Source: Bordetella parapertussis
GTDB lineage: Bacteria > Acidobacteriota > Terriglobia > Bryobacterales > Bryobacteraceae
Direction: 5' to 3'
NCBI GenBank assembly: GCA_943328975.2
Contig: CALQCC020000002.1
Coordinates: forward strand, 124,001-188,000
DNA length: 64,000 nucleotides
The notes under the pieces are model-generated. The model did not search any database, was not told the origin of the DNA, and worked only from the letters and a program-made list of their open reading frames with translations. Shown here piece after piece: positions 17,016-25,817 of this stretch (its first letter is position 1; every line of letters begins with the position of its first letter). The position numbers and the translations under genes were made by a program.

Positions 17016-18724
17016 AACGGGATCTCCACGCTACCGTTACGCATCGCCATGGCCTTGCCTTCCGTGTCGCGAACCACCAGTCGCACCAGGTAGTTCCCTG
17101 GCGGCAAATCCAGATTACTGCGGACGCTGATGCCGCCCTGGTCGAGCAGTTTGTCGAGCGTCTCATCGCGCAGTCGCATGTCGAGAACGCGCTGCACGCC
17201 CTTGACGAAGTTGCCATTGCGATCGAATACCACGGAAATGACCGTCAAGATGTCGGCGTTGCGATCTTCCTTCTTGCGGAATTGAACTCCGTCCAGGTTG
17301 ACCTTGGCCAGCACCGTTAAGTGCGCCTCCAGAGGGCTCGACTTGAAGTATTGCAAGCTTAGCTCCACCGGAACGTCAACCAGTTCCTCACGAGCGAACA
17401 CAGCATCGCGGAGTTCCTCGCGAACCGTTTCCTCGGCGTCCGCTGATGCGCTGGGCGCATAGTAGCCCGACCGCGCGAATATTTCCAGATCTTTCGGATT
17501 AAGTCCCTGTCTTTCACGTAGCTTGATCTTTAACTCGTGGAAGCTGCCGTCGTTCTTCAACGCGTTGGGCGAGAACCCCAGCACGTGAGTGAACTCCGGT
17601 GTAGCGGCCACCCGCCGGAAGCCTTCGTCGTACGCGTTGCTGTTCCAGACGAACGTGCCGCCCGTGGCATTCGCAAACTCGCCCATTACGTTCGTGGTCG
17701 CGAACGCGAGATCCTTCTGCATGCGCTGGTTGAACTGCGTCAGCGTGGGGCTGGGGGAGCCCATGGCCATGGAGGGCATCGACGTATAAAGACCGCGCGC
17801 GTCCAATGTATTCACGACCACCTTGGCTTTGATCGCAGCGTCGAAAACCCGTTGCTGATCGAATCGCAGCGTCTGGTCCAGGATGAAACCGGACGATACA
17901 TACACGATGCTGCGAGTCCCGGGCATCGCCGTCATGCGCCCCACCACGTCCTGCACGATACTCAAGCCCATGCGGCTCTCGCGTTGCCCCTGCGCAAGCT
18001 TCGCGATCGACATGCTGCGGACCAACTGCCGGGCAGCGTCCAGCGGCATAGGGCCCTGACAGGCAAGCAGGTTCTCCACGCCCGCATTGAAGGCCTCTGT
18101 GTCGTTGTTCAGGATCAAGTTCGCCCAGAAGTAGTTGAGCGGAGGGCAGTCATTTTCGGCTTGGTCCGCGCTCCACCGGCGGATGCTACGGATCTTTTCG
18201 CCCACGGCCTCCAGATCGTCGGTGAAATCGAGCTGGGTCTGGCCGGATGTGGTGTAGACAGCGACGCGTGTAGATGGGTCCAATACTTCGCCCAGTTGTT
18301 TCACCGCTGCCTCGCGGGAGCGAATCAGGTCCGAGATATCCGTGTGCACGTCGTCGAAGATGTAAGCGATGAAGCGCTCCGGAATCACAGCCGGACGATT
18401 GGAGCGTGGTTGCAGGATGGGCCGTCCTGCCTCATCGACGCGCTCCGCGACCACTTGTGTCTCGATCGGCTCCGTCCGCTCCATTGAATATCGAGAGACT
18501 GTTTGTTCTTTGCCTCGATCGGTCAAGATGAAGTCAGACTGTTTCAAGTCCCCGACGGCGCGGCCTTGCTTGTCGCGCACGACAACTTTCACCGGCACCA
18601 GGTTCACGCCTGTGGAGAAAGTGATGGGAGTCTCGGTTGTGCCTATCTCAGGCGCGGCTTGTTGGGCCCACGAAGGCGTGGACAGAAACAGTGCCGAGGC
18701 AGCGAACGCGCGCAGTAGGATCAT
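17012..18724 (-). CDS. Secreted VWA domain protein, Acidobacterial type (shorter copy)
   Basis: 570 aa with a signal peptide ending SWAQ. The TIGR03436-type segment reads VRDKQGRAVGDLKQSDFILTDRGKEQTV. The VWA domain has YIFDDVHTD in place of a classical DxSxS MIDAS, so metal binding may differ. It shares architecture with the downstream copy (C-terminal phrase LPPGNYLVRLVVRDTEGKAMAM) and is clearly a tandem paralogue. Likely first gene of a minus-strand operon: VWA, VWA, PQQ dehydrogenase and possibly the tetrahaem cytochrome. Confidence 0.85.
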   Translation of the reverse strand: MILLRAFAASALFLSTPSWAQQAAPEIGTTETPITFSTGVNLVPVKVVVRDKQGRAVGDLKQSDFILTDRGKEQTVSRYSMERTEPIETQVVAERVDEAGRPILQPRSNRPAVIPERFIAYIFDDVHTDISDLIRSREAAVKQLGEVLDPSTRVAVYTTSGQTQLDFTDDLEAVGEKIRSIRRWSADQAENDCPPLNYFWANLILNNDTEAFNAGVENLLACQGPMPLDAARQLVRSMSIAKLAQGQRESRMGLSIVQDVVGRMTAMPGTRSIVYVSSGFILDQTLRFDQQRVFDAAIKAKVVVNTLDARGLYTSMPSMAMGSPSPTLTQFNQRMQKDLAFATTNVMGEFANATGGTFVWNSNAYDEGFRRVAATPEFTHVLGFSPNALKNDGSFHELKIKLRERQGLNPKDLEIFARSGYYAPSASADAEETVREELRDAVFAREELVDVPVELSLQYFKSSPLEAHLTVLAKVNLDGVQFRKKEDRNADILTVISVVFDRNGNFVKGVQRVLDMRLRDETLDKLLDQGGISVRSNLDLPPGNYLVRLVVRDTEGKAMAMRNGSVEIPF

Positions 18725-18787
18725 TTTACGTACTAGCCCCGGAACTGTTTCAAATTCTTTCAGATACGTGTGAGAAAATCAACAATC

Positions 18788-19459
18788 ATGTTCCCGGCCG
18801 AAGCACTCACCTTCCTGCGCGGACTCGCGCGCCACAACGATCGCGAATGGTTCCATCCGCGCAAGGAGACTTTCGACACCAAGCTGAAGGCTCCAATGAT
18901 CGCGGTGATCGAGGCAATCAACGGGGAGCTAATGAAGTTCGCTCCGGAGCATGTGACGGATCCGAAGAAGGCTCTGTATCGGATCTATCGCGACACGCGC
19001 TTCAGCGCGGACAAAACGCCCTACAAGACGCACCTCGCGGCGATCTTTCCGCGCCAAGGGTTGGAGAAACATGCGTCCGCCGGGTTCTACTTTCAGTTGT
19101 CACCCAAAGGAGTGGGCATTGCGGCGGGCATGTACGCTCCCGGTCCGGACGAATTGCGCGCGGCACGCACGTTTCTTGCTGAGAATCACGAGAAGTTCCG
19201 TGCCGTCGTGAAAGGCGCAGAAAAAGTCTTGGGTAAACTGACCGGCGATAGCGTGACGCGGATGCCCAAAGGATTCGATCCGGGTTCACCCGCCGCAGAC
19301 TTGATCCGTATGAAACAGTGGCTTTTCTGGGTCGAGCTAGACATAAAGCTCGCCACTTCGCCGAAGCTGTTGAGCGAACTAGTGAAGCGATTCCGTGCCG
19401 CTGCGCCAGTTTTGGACATGCTCAACGCTGGGTTGAAAAAGCGTCCAATGTTAGACTGA
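18788..19459 (+). CDS. DUF2461 family protein
   Basis: 223 aa of the TIGR02453/DUF2461 family. Conserved phrases seen are FLRGLARHNDREWFHPRKETFD at the N-terminus, YRIYRDTRFSADKTPYKTH and GFYFQLSPKGVGIAAGMY. Biochemical function is not established in the family. ATG at 18788 is preferred to a GTG 18 bp upstream, since the family starts shortly before FLRGL. pyrF follows 5 bp downstream on the same strand, so they are probably co-transcribed. Confidence 0.88.
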   Translation: MFPAEALTFLRGLARHNDREWFHPRKETFDTKLKAPMIAVIEAINGELMKFAPEHVTDPKKALYRIYRDTRFSADKTPYKTHLAAIFPRQGLEKHASAGFYFQLSPKGVGIAAGMYAPGPDELRAARTFLAENHEKFRAVVKGAEKVLGKLTGDSVTRMPKGFDPGSPAADLIRMKQWLFWVELDIKLATSPKLLSELVKRFRAAAPVLDMLNAGLKKRPMLD

Positions 19460-19464
19460 GCGGA

Positions 19465-20184
19465 ATGGGTGCGATTCAAGCAAAAGACAGATTGATCGTT
19501 GCGTTGGACGTGAAAGACATCGCGGCAGCACGCGCGGTAGTGGACCAACTCGATGGGGTTGCGGACTTTTTCAAAGTCGGGCTCACGCTGCAACTGGCGG
19601 CAGGCGTGGAAGAATTCATTCGCTCGCTGATCAAAGAAGGCAAGCGGGTTTTTCTCGACTACAAGTATTACGACATCTCCGAAACGCTAAAGAAGACCGT
19701 CGCTCGGGCGTCCGAACTGGGCGTGTCCTTCCTCACCATCCACGGACCTAGCGTTCTGATTCGCGCGGCTGTCGAAGGCCGGGGCACTTCAAATCTGAAG
19801 TTGTTCACCGTCACGGTGCTGACCAGCCTGGACGCGGGCGACATCGCGGAGATGGGCTACACGAATCACACGCCGGAAGAGTTGGTGCTGTTTCGCGCGA
19901 AGAAGGCGCTGGAAGCTGGTTGCGACGGTGTGATCGCCTCGGGACGAGAGGCCAAGCAGATCAAGGCTCTATCGCAGGGCAAGCTCCTGCTCATCACGCC
20001 GGGCATTCGGCCCGACGGCTACCCAGAAGACGATCAGAAGCGCAAGACCACTCCGCATGACGCGGTGTCCGCCGGAGCAGATTACTTAGTGGTGGGCCGT
20101 CCGATCACTGGGGCGAAAGACCTGCGTGCCGCGGCGGAAGAAATCCTCGCGCAGATGCAGACGGCGTTCGACGAAATCGGCTAG
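19465..20184 (+). CDS. pyrF: Orotidine 5'-phosphate decarboxylase
   Basis: 239 aa; catalyses OMP to UMP, the last step of de novo pyrimidine synthesis. Visible are the N-terminal substrate strand LIVALDV, the catalytic D-x-K-x-x-D (DYKYYDIS, Lys about 67), the AGCDGVIAS region and the phosphate loop TPGIRPDG, then YLVVGRPIT. The start is ATG at 19465, because the upstream open frame overlaps the DUF2461 gene. The stop overlaps that of pgsA on the opposite strand within CTAG. Confidence 0.95.
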   Translation: MGAIQAKDRLIVALDVKDIAAARAVVDQLDGVADFFKVGLTLQLAAGVEEFIRSLIKEGKRVFLDYKYYDISETLKKTVARASELGVSFLTIHGPSVLIRAAVEGRGTSNLKLFTVTVLTSLDAGDIAEMGYTNHTPEELVLFRAKKALEAGCDGVIASGREAKQIKALSQGKLLLITPGIRPDGYPEDDQKRKTTPHDAVSAGADYLVVGRPITGAKDLRAAAEEILAQMQTAFDEIG

Positions 20185-20873
20185 CGGCTGACCTGCGCGC
20201 TACGAGCGGCATTTCTGGCGTTTTTCGCAACCGCTCTGGATGCCCGTTTCTTTTGCCGCTCCAGTTGGAGCAGTTCTTTGCGGCGGCGAACTTTCACCTC
20301 CGCATCCACGGTGTGCCAGAACTTACGGAAATAGTCCGCTGCGGAGATCAGTGTGAACGCGACGACGGCCCACATTGCCATCGATCCAAGTTGCGCCAGC
20401 GCGGGCCAGCGGATGCCTCCGATGACGAGGGCAATGGCGATCACCTGCGCGGTCATCTTCGTCTTGCCCAGGTCGCTCGCCTCGATTGTGTAGCCGGAAG
20501 CGGCGGCAATCTGGCGCAGACCGCTCACCGCGAATTCGCGGCTGATAATCAGGATGACCAACCAGGCGCTGATGCGGTCGATCTTGACTAACGATACCAG
20601 TGCGGCCGAGACCAACAGCTTGTCGGCAATGGGATCGAGCAACGTTCCTACAGTGGTGATCTGGCTCCAGCGGCGTGCCAGGTATCCATCCAGCATGTCG
20701 GTCGCGGCGGCGGCCAAGAACACGGCCAACGCGAAAAGTTCACGCGGTATGGCGATGCCCGTAAATGAGACGAGTCCAGCCCAATCGATACCCATGTCTT
20801 CCGCGAGCAATGCGGAGACAACCAGCGGCACAAAGAAAATGCGCAGCAGCGTGAGTAGATTCGGGAGATTCAT
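20181..20873 (-). CDS. pgsA: CDP-diacylglycerol-glycerol-3-phosphate 3-phosphatidyltransferase
   Basis: 230-aa integral membrane enzyme making phosphatidylglycerophosphate. The CDP-alcohol phosphotransferase signature DG-x2-AR-x8-G-x3-D-x3-D is complete in DMLDGYLARRWSQITTVG and LLDPIADKL. About six TM helices surround it. The N-terminal MNLPNLLTLLRIFFVP is typical of PgsA. The final ~35 residues are Arg/Lys-rich and extend beyond the usual end. It follows hflX by 28 bp on the same strand. Confidence 0.93.
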   Translation of the reverse strand: MNLPNLLTLLRIFFVPLVVSALLAEDMGIDWAGLVSFTGIAIPRELFALAVFLAAAATDMLDGYLARRWSQITTVGTLLDPIADKLLVSAALVSLVKIDRISAWLVILIISREFAVSGLRQIAAASGYTIEASDLGKTKMTAQVIAIALVIGGIRWPALAQLGSMAMWAVVAFTLISAADYFRKFWHTVDAEVKVRRRKELLQLERQKKRASRAVAKNARNAARSAQVSR

Positions 20874-20901
20874 CCGGCTTTAAAAATGATACCCCGCCGA
20901 T

Positions 20902-22224
20902 TCAGTTGCTTGGGGAGACCAAGTAAGCGGCCAAGCGCCGACGAATCGAAGCCGGCGTTTCCGCTTCCACTTGGCAAACGTCGTCTTCGTATGTCTTCGA
21001 GGTCACCTTCGCGTACTCATGCAGCAGATGCAGGGGGCCACCTTCACTGATCGGGAAGCGGAAGACGCAGGCCGAGACTGGATCCAGCGCCAGCGCTTCA
21101 TCGATCTTGGCCAACAGCAGGTCAAAGCCTTGGCCGGTGCTGGCGGAGATCGCGACGGCTCCGGCAGGCTTGTGTTCGGGATCGCCCAAAATGCGCCGTG
21201 CCAGAGCTTGCGAATCGGGCTCATCGGCAATCAGGTCCGCTTTGTTGAGCACCAGGATCTGCTTCGTCTCAGCTGCGCCGATTTCATTCAGCGTTGCCAG
21301 TACGTGGGCAGTATGCTCGGCGGCTTCTGGAGAACTCGCGTCCACCACGTGCAGCAGCAACTCCGCTTCCACGACTTCTTCGAGCGTCGCGCGGAAAGCT
21401 CGGACCAGCGTCGTCGGCAGGCTGCGGATGAAGCCCACCGTATCGCTGACCAACACCTGCCGCTTCGACGGCAAGCGGATCTGGCGGACGGTTGGGTCGA
21501 GGGTTGCGAACATCTTGGAGTCCGCCAGTACCCCTGCACCTGTGAGCCGGTTGAACAATGTCGACTTGCCCGCGTTCGTGTAGCCGACCAACGCTAGCGT
21601 CGCAAGCGGAACCGCTTGGCGCTGACGGCGCTGCGTGGTGCGTCCACCGCGTACACGGTCGAGATCTTTCTCGATGGCCTGAATGCGCTGATGAATGCGG
21701 CGGCGATCCGTTTCGAGTTTGGTCTCGCCAGGACCGCGTGTGCCGATGCCGCCGCCCAAGCGTGACATCGCTGCGCCTTTTCCGGTCAGGCGCGGCAGCA
21801 TGTAATTCAGCTGGGCTAACTCTACCTGCAGCTTGCCTTCGCTGGTCCGCGCGCGTCGCGCAAAAATATCCAGGATGAGCTGCGTGCGGTCGAGAACTTT
21901 CACCTCCAGCGCGCTTTCCAAATTGCGCTGCTGGGTGGGGGTTAATTCCTGATCGAATATCGCAGTGGAGGCTTCGTGGAACGCAAGCTGCGTCTTGAGC
22001 TCTTCCACTTTGCCGGACCCGATAAAGGTGGCTGCGTCCGAGCGGGGGCGGGTTTGAATCCAACGCTCCGCAACTCTTGCCCCAGCGGACTCTGCGAGCG
22101 CCGCCAACTCATCTAGGGATTCTTCTGCAGTAATTGAGGATTCAGCGACGCCTGCGGGAGCTCGCTTCGCGCTGCGTCCCGTGAGCTTCAGTCCAACCAG
22201 AATCGCGATTTCTTCCGAGGCCAT
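20902..22224 (-). CDS. hflX: GTPase HflX
   Basis: 440 aa; ribosome-associated GTPase that splits stalled ribosomes in stress. The N-terminal HflX domain (to ~180) includes ERWIQTRPRSDAATFIGSGK and DQELTPTQQRNLE. A Gly-rich linker SRLGGGIGTRGPGETKLETDRR follows, then the G domain with G1 GYTNAGKS, the G2 Thr region, G3 DTVGF and G4 NKAD. hfq ends 9 bp upstream, the classical hfq-hflX order, so the two are co-transcribed. Confidence 0.95.
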   Translation of the reverse strand: MASEEIAILVGLKLTGRSAKRAPAGVAESSITAEESLDELAALAESAGARVAERWIQTRPRSDAATFIGSGKVEELKTQLAFHEASTAIFDQELTPTQQRNLESALEVKVLDRTQLILDIFARRARTSEGKLQVELAQLNYMLPRLTGKGAAMSRLGGGIGTRGPGETKLETDRRRIHQRIQAIEKDLDRVRGGRTTQRRQRQAVPLATLALVGYTNAGKSTLFNRLTGAGVLADSKMFATLDPTVRQIRLPSKRQVLVSDTVGFIRSLPTTLVRAFRATLEEVVEAELLLHVVDASSPEAAEHTAHVLATLNEIGAAETKQILVLNKADLIADEPDSQALARRILGDPEHKPAGAVAISASTGQGFDLLLAKIDEALALDPVSACVFRFPISEGGPLHLLHEYAKVTSKTYEDDVCQVEAETPASIRRRLAAYLVSPSN

Positions 22225-22233
22225 GCCGTCGGA

Positions 22234-22527
22234 CTATTCCCCTTCGGCTATCGGCGCGCCGGGCGTTGCGTGCGTTCCGGGCGCTAACGGGGAATGGCTG
22301 CTGGAATGCGGAGCATGATAGGGCCGAGAAACAACCACCGTGGAGATCGCGTGTTTGAAAATCAGCTGCTCTTGATTGTTGGTCTCCAGCACGACAGAAT
22401 ACTTGTCAAAGCTCTTGATTTTGCCCGAGAGCTTGACTCCACTCATCAAATAAATCGTGAGGAAGGTTTTATCTTTGCGAGCGTTGTTGAGAAAGGCTTC
22501 TTGTATGTTTTGAGCCTGTTTTTCCAT
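22234..22527 (-). CDS. hfq: RNA chaperone Hfq
   Basis: 97 aa from ATG 22527, preceded by GGAAGG seven bases upstream; the open frame extends further but loses similarity. The Sm1 motif is in [19 protein letters not shown], with [21 protein letters not shown] as the second half. The Sm2 motif reads FKHAIST in place of the usual YKHAIST. The Gln near residue 8 and the NNARKDK stretch of helix 1 are kept. The C-terminal tail is short and His/Ser/Pro-rich ([13 protein letters not shown]), possibly metal-binding. It acts in sRNA-mRNA pairing. Confidence 0.95.
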   Translation of the reverse strand: MEKQAQNIQEAFLNNARKDKTFLTIYLMSGVKLSGKIKSFDKYSVVLETNNQEQLIFKHAISTVVVSRPYHAPHSSSHSPLAPGTHATPGAPIAEGE

Positions 22528-22592
22528 TGAGGGTCCTTCCGGGCCGCGTAGCGCACTACTTTCATCATACTGTAACCGCTGTAGGTTTGGAC

Positions 22593-23636
22593 TCATTTTC
22601 GGTCGATCTGGACGAGTTCCTCACGCGCTGGAGCGAGTAGAGCTTTGGGTAGCTTGCGTCCGTAAACCAACCGCTCCACAATTGGCATCGCCCTCCGAAC
22701 CCATTTCCCGTGGAGCAGTAAACTTCCCGCGACCAGCGCCGGATGCGGAATCACGGTGCAGCAGCGCGCACACATATCGATCTCCGCGGAACGGCCTGCG
22801 GCGTGGAGCCTGCGCAGTTCCCGCATAGAGTCTGAATTGAAGATTTCGGGCAGAGACTGTTTCCGCAGGTCGCCAACGGGGGCGCCATCCAGCATGTAGC
22901 TTTGGCAGCAAGGGAACACACGGCCATCGTGTTTGACGTACATCGCTCCGCGCCACAGATAGTGGCAACGTCGACCGCCGCCGACTTCCGCGTGGGCCTC
23001 CGGAGTCACCAGGTTGGTCTCGTCTTCTTTCACACGAACCTGATCCACGCCCGGAATGCCCGACCAGAACTTCCGGAACGCGTCGACTTCGTGCGCGTTG
23101 CCCGACATGCGCACCATCTGGACCACGATCTGCAACTTCGATCCACGCTCGTGTTTCATGCGGCAGAAGCGAACGAAATTATCCCGCACCCTCTCGAACT
23201 TTGCACCCTTGCGATAGTGTTCAAAGGTTTCCTTGGATGCCCCATCGAAACTCAGCGTGATGTGCTGTAAGCGTGAGTCCAGCAATCTGCCAGCGGCTTC
23301 CTCATCAAGCAAAGTCCCGTTGGTCGAAAGCAACGTTGAGATGTCATGCTGCTCACAATATTCGATGCGGTCGAAGATCTTGCGGTCGAGCAATGGCTCA
23401 CCCAGACCAATGAGCATCATGTGTTCGCCCGTCTGGGCTGCCCCTTGCACCAGACGCTCAAAGACTTCGTCCGTCATGTCCTCTTTGGGCTGCTTGTGGG
23501 TTTCGCGCGGACACATCGGGCAATAGATGTTGCACTTCGCCGTCGTTTCGACGATGTACTCCACTGGCAGCGCCGGCACGCGGTCCGCACCGCGAAGATA
23601 GCTCCAGAGTATTTTTGCCCGATTCAGAAGGCGCAT
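22593..23636 (-). CDS. Radical SAM/SPASM domain protein
   Basis: 347 aa. The [4Fe-4S] motif CxxxCxxC is CNIYCPMC (Cys35, 39, 42), followed by the GLGEPLLD glycine-rich SAM motif and [12 protein letters not shown]. The C-terminal SPASM-like region ([12 protein letters not shown] and [12 protein letters not shown]) can bind auxiliary clusters. The start is ATG 23636, because further upstream the frame overlaps the divergent photolyase gene. It lies 65 bp upstream of hfq on the same strand. The substrate is unknown; no peptide or glycyl-radical partner is adjacent. Confidence 0.85.
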   Translation of the reverse strand: MRLLNRAKILWSYLRGADRVPALPVEYIVETTAKCNIYCPMCPRETHKQPKEDMTDEVFERLVQGAAQTGEHMMLIGLGEPLLDRKIFDRIEYCEQHDISTLLSTNGTLLDEEAAGRLLDSRLQHITLSFDGASKETFEHYRKGAKFERVRDNFVRFCRMKHERGSKLQIVVQMVRMSGNAHEVDAFRKFWSGIPGVDQVRVKEDETNLVTPEAHAEVGGGRRCHYLWRGAMYVKHDGRVFPCCQSYMLDGAPVGDLRKQSLPEIFNSDSMRELRRLHAAGRSAEIDMCARCCTVIPHPALVAGSLLLHGKWVRRAMPIVERLVYGRKLPKALLAPAREELVQIDRK

Positions 23637-23676
23637 GGAATGCTCTTTCATCTTCGCATTTGCGATGCTAAGAGAG

Positions 23677-24981
23677 ATGGTGACGCCCGAGCGCATTCGC
23701 TTGCTGAACGATGTGCCCGCGCGCGCTGGGGCGAAGTATGTCTTGTACTGGGCGCTCATCAACCGTCGTCTGGACTCCAATCACGGGTTGGCGTTCGCGG
23801 TGGAGACCGCGAACCGGTTGGGGCTGCCCGTGTTGGTATACGAAGGGCTGACGTGTTCGCATCCTTACGCGGAGGATCGGTTTCAAGCCTTCATTCTCGA
23901 CGGTGTTCCCGACAACGCAGCGCGTGCCGCTGAACTGGGGTTTGGTTATGTGTTCTATCATCGCGCCCGGCTAAGCGATGCCAACGACGCGCTATATCGT
24001 TGGGCGAAAGATGCCGCAGTCCTAGTAACGGATGACTTCCCTGGGTATCTCGCGCGAGACTATAATGCCAGCGTGCCGGCGAAAATCGGCATTCCCTACT
24101 ACGTCGTGGATTCAAGTTGTATCGTCCCCATGGCGTGCCTGCCGAAGCAGGAATACGCCGCGTACACGATCCGGCCAAAGATTCTCCGTCTTCTGGACGA
24201 GCACCTGCATCCAGTAGAAGTGGAGTCCGTAAAATACCAGTGGCGCGAACCACGCCAGCAGATTTCCGCAACGCCGGCTACTGGCGGGGGCCGCAAAGCG
24301 GCGCTCCGTCGACTTCATGACTTCTTAGAACATGACTTGGCACGCTACGCGAAATACAACCGCGAGCCATCGCAGCACGCGACCTCCCGCCTCAGCTCCT
24401 ATCTGCATTTCGGCCATATCTCGTCGCTGGAAATCGCGCTGGCCGTTCGAAAACACGCGAACGAACACAAATTGATCGTGCCGGAGTTTCTGGAGCAACT
24501 CATCGTACGCCGAGAGCTCTCCTTCAACTTCGCCCGCTACGGTCCTGACCCTCGAACATTGACCGCGTTACCCGACTGGGCGCAGAAGACGCTCGCCAAA
24601 CACGATACCGATCCGCGCGAGTGGGCCTACACGCGCCGTCAATTCGAGCAGGCCGCCACGCACGACGCCTTGTGGAACGCGACCCAGAGAGAACTTCTGC
24701 GCGACGGAGTGATCCACGGCTACTACCGCATGTACTGGGGCAAGAAGATCATCGAATGGTCGGCTACGCATCAGGATGCGCTCGATACGATGATTTATCT
24801 GCATGACCGCTATGCGCTCGATGGGCGCGACCCGAATACTTACGCGAGCATTCTGTGGTGCTTCGGTCTGCATGATCGCCCATGGACGGAGCGTCCGATC
24901 TTTGGCATGATTCGATACATGAACCTTGCGGGCATGCGGCGCAAGACGAACGTCGATGCTTACGTGAGGGAGATGCAATGA
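23677..24981 (+). CDS. phr: Class II deoxyribodipyrimidine photo-lyase
   Basis: 434 aa. The N-terminal Rossmann part has YVLYWALINRRLDSNHGLAFA, and the C-terminal FAD domain carries class II-specific phrases: FLEQLIVRRELSFNFARYG, LPDWAQKTLAKH, YRMYWGKKIIEW, DGRDPNTYASILWCFGLHD and RPIFGMIRYMNLAGMRRK. It uses blue light and FADH- to split cyclobutane pyrimidine dimers. ATG 23677 is chosen over 23635, which would leave no room for the divergent gene's promoter. It is translationally coupled (ATGA) to the TIGR01777 gene downstream. Confidence 0.93.
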   Translation: MVTPERIRLLNDVPARAGAKYVLYWALINRRLDSNHGLAFAVETANRLGLPVLVYEGLTCSHPYAEDRFQAFILDGVPDNAARAAELGFGYVFYHRARLSDANDALYRWAKDAAVLVTDDFPGYLARDYNASVPAKIGIPYYVVDSSCIVPMACLPKQEYAAYTIRPKILRLLDEHLHPVEVESVKYQWREPRQQISATPATGGGRKAALRRLHDFLEHDLARYAKYNREPSQHATSRLSSYLHFGHISSLEIALAVRKHANEHKLIVPEFLEQLIVRRELSFNFARYGPDPRTLTALPDWAQKTLAKHDTDPREWAYTRRQFEQAATHDALWNATQRELLRDGVIHGYYRMYWGKKIIEWSATHQDALDTMIYLHDRYALDGRDPNTYASILWCFGLHDRPWTERPIFGMIRYMNLAGMRRKTNVDAYVREMQ

Positions 24982-25817
24982 CAGTTGGCATTACAGGAGC
25001 ATCGGGATTCGTCGGTCGCGCGCTGGCGGAGCAACTCCGCAAGGCGGGCCACCAGGTTCGTCCGATTTCGCTCCGCGGCACGTTGGCTCCGGACGCGTTG
25101 GCCGGTTGCGACGCCGTGGTCCACTTAGCGGGTGAGCCTGTAGCGCAACGCTGGACCGATGCGGCTCGTGAGCGAATCACCAGCAGTCGTGTGGATGGAA
25201 CCCGCACATTGGTCAACGCGATGCGCACCCATCGAGTGCATGTCTTGGTGAGTGCTTCCGCAGTCGGCTACTACGGTTCGCGGGGCGATACTGTACTGAC
25301 AGAGGCCGAGCCTGCGGCGAATGATTTCCTGGGGAACGTCGCAGCGGCTTGGGAGCGCGAGGCAATGGTTGCGGAATCCCTCGGCGTGCGCGTGGCTCGC
25401 ATTCGCATTGGTGTAGTGCTGGGGCCCAATGGGGGCGCACTACAGAAGATGTTGCTGCCCTTCAAGCTAGGCTTAGGCGGTCCGATTGGCGGCGGTCAAC
25501 AGTGGATGTCGTGGATTCATCTCGCGGATCTGATCGCGCTGATCCAATTCCTGCTAGTTGAATCGACCGTGCGTGGCGTTTTCAATGCGGTCTCGCCGCA
25601 CCCGGTGACGAACGCCGAGTTCACCAAAGCGCTGGCGGAGGCCGTCCACCGGCCTGCGATCTTCCCCGTGCCAGCATTCGCATTGAAACTGTTATTCGGG
25701 GAGATGGCGCAAGTCATTCTCGCCAGCCAACGAGCCATTCCCGATGCGGCCCTACGCGCAGGCTTCATCTTTGATTACCCAGATGTGTTCGGAGCCCTCG
25801 CGCAGTGTGTGCGCTAA
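24978..25817 (+). CDS. TIGR01777 family NAD(P)-binding epimerase-like protein
   Basis: 279 aa of the TIGR01777/COG1090 family. Typical phrases are GITGASGFVGRALAEQL (GxxGxxG), DAVVHLAGEP, RVDGTRTLV, SASAVGYYG, RIGVVLGPNGGALQKMLLPFKLGLGGPIGGGQQWMSWIH and GVFNAVSPHPVTN. It is an extended SDR with unknown substrate; the historic 'SulA' cell-division label has no support in the sequence. The ATGA overlap with the photolyase gene suggests coordinated expression. Its stop overlaps the opposing adenosyltransferase stop (CTAA). Confidence 0.92.
   Translation: MTVGITGASGFVGRALAEQLRKAGHQVRPISLRGTLAPDALAGCDAVVHLAGEPVAQRWTDAARERITSSRVDGTRTLVNAMRTHRVHVLVSASAVGYYGSRGDTVLTEAEPAANDFLGNVAAAWEREAMVAESLGVRVARIRIGVVLGPNGGALQKMLLPFKLGLGGPIGGGQQWMSWIHLADLIALIQFLLVESTVRGVFNAVSPHPVTNAEFTKALAEAVHRPAIFPVPAFALKLLFGEMAQVILASQRAIPDAALRAGFIFDYPDVFGALAQCVR

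Noticed and set aside
17537-18487. A 316-codon plus-strand frame opposite a VWA gene
   Set aside because: Arg/His/Val-rich antisense composition, no start context, while the minus strand encodes a recognisable family.
24978-25817. Calling the TIGR01777 protein a SulA cell-division inhibitor
   Set aside because: The sequence is an extended SDR with GxxGxxG and has no similarity in pattern to SulA.
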